A program made the translations under genes and the position numbers. Shown here piece by piece: positions 14,804 through 15,017 of a stretch of 15,017 nt of DNA. The stretch covers positions 1 through 15,017 of the forward strand of contig JAAVHK010000147.1 in assembly GCA_014799765.1 (NCBI GenBank), written 5' to 3'. The notes beneath the pieces were generated by a model. That model was not told the origin of the DNA. It did not search any database and worked only from the letters and a program-made list of their open reading frames with translations. This stretch comes from Ruminococcus sp. (GTDB lineage: Bacteria > Bacillota > Clostridia > Oscillospirales > Ruminococcaceae). Every line of letters starts with the position of its first letter. Position 1 is the first letter of the stretch.

Positions 14804-15017
14804 ATGTTCGATAAAAACCTGTATGACGACTATGACATTGAATTATGTAAGGCTTTCGCTGTTGATATTGAAGCCGGTGAAATCCTTACTGACTTTTCCA
14901 CAGTTGCAAGGAATTATGATTTAAACGTTTCACTTGTTATAAATCCTGACAAAAACAGAAATTCAAAGAATACGGAATACTTTAAACTCTACAATAATTC
15001 AAGACCCGATAACGCAA
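14804..15017 (+). CDS. Unrecognised protein, N-terminal 71 codons (runs off right edge)
   Basis: The ATG at 14804 follows AGGAGG at seven-base spacing and a strong promoter, so expression is likely high. The visible part starts MFDKNLYDDYDIELCKAF and continues with VDIEAGEILTDFSTVARNYD. It is acidic, has no signal peptide and no motif I can name. A second frame starting at 14718 is open to 14924 but lacks a ribosome binding site and is a shadow. It is divergent from the HAD/ior operon and shares its control region. Confidence 0.75.
   Translation, partial: MFDKNLYDDYDIELCKAFAVDIEAGEILTDFSTVARNYDLNVSLVINPDKNRNSKNTEYFKLYNNSRPDNA

Noticed and set aside
14718..14924. Plus-strand open frame of 68 residues
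   Set aside because: It begins inside the palindrome and before the promoter, lacks a ribosome binding site and overlaps the well-supported gene at 14804 in another frame.

Overview
The window looks like chromosomal DNA of an anaerobic, low-GC Gram-positive bacterium, most likely a Ruminococcus or close relative. The reasons are a secreted protein with a type I dockerin and a threonine-rich linker, a glycogen phosphorylase/amylomaltase pair, a ferredoxin-linked indolepyruvate oxidoreductase with phenylacetate-CoA ligase, and strong AGGAGG-type ribosome binding sites before almost every gene. The assignment rests on gene content only. No rRNA, tRNA, CRISPR array or complete insertion sequence was seen.

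Layout. (1) 1-1454, minus: the N-terminal 484 codons of a secreted dockerin protein whose Ig-like repeats run off the left edge. (2) 1631-5516, minus: malQ then glgP, a two-gene glycogen/maltodextrin operon closed by a terminator. (3) 5523-6660: a divergent membrane gene of the PF06541 type (plus), a terminator, and a zinc-ribbon protein (minus) with a near-consensus promoter. (4) 6671-14610, minus: a run of ten closely packed genes in transcription order: HAD phosphatase, orf239, iorA, a 161-nt gap with an inverted-repeat element, orf129, orf191 (membrane), iorB, orf180, paaK, a DUF1963 protein and orf115. (5) 14611-15017: a divergent control region with a 16-bp perfect palindrome, and the start of an unrecognised plus-strand gene behind a strong predicted promoter.

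How the genes work together. MalQ and GlgP process alpha-glucans: MalQ rearranges short maltodextrins into longer chains that GlgP phosphorolyses to glucose-1-phosphate. IorA/IorB and PaaK interconvert aryl acids, aryl-CoA thioesters and arylpyruvates. In rumen cocci the reductive direction is well known, with phenylacetate used as a precursor for phenylalanine, so this is the likely role, though breakdown of aromatic amino acids is also possible.

The most unusual point is that this recognisable iorA-iorB-paaK set is interleaved, with gene overlaps and almost no spacing, with small AT-rich or acidic genes that I do not recognise. Other points worth a look are the HAD gene, which has no usable ATG and seems to start at a non-canonical codon; the inverted repeat with an internal promoter inside the ior operon; paired direct repeats in the malQ/PF06541 divergent region; and the near-identical 89-residue repeats behind an N-terminal dockerin.
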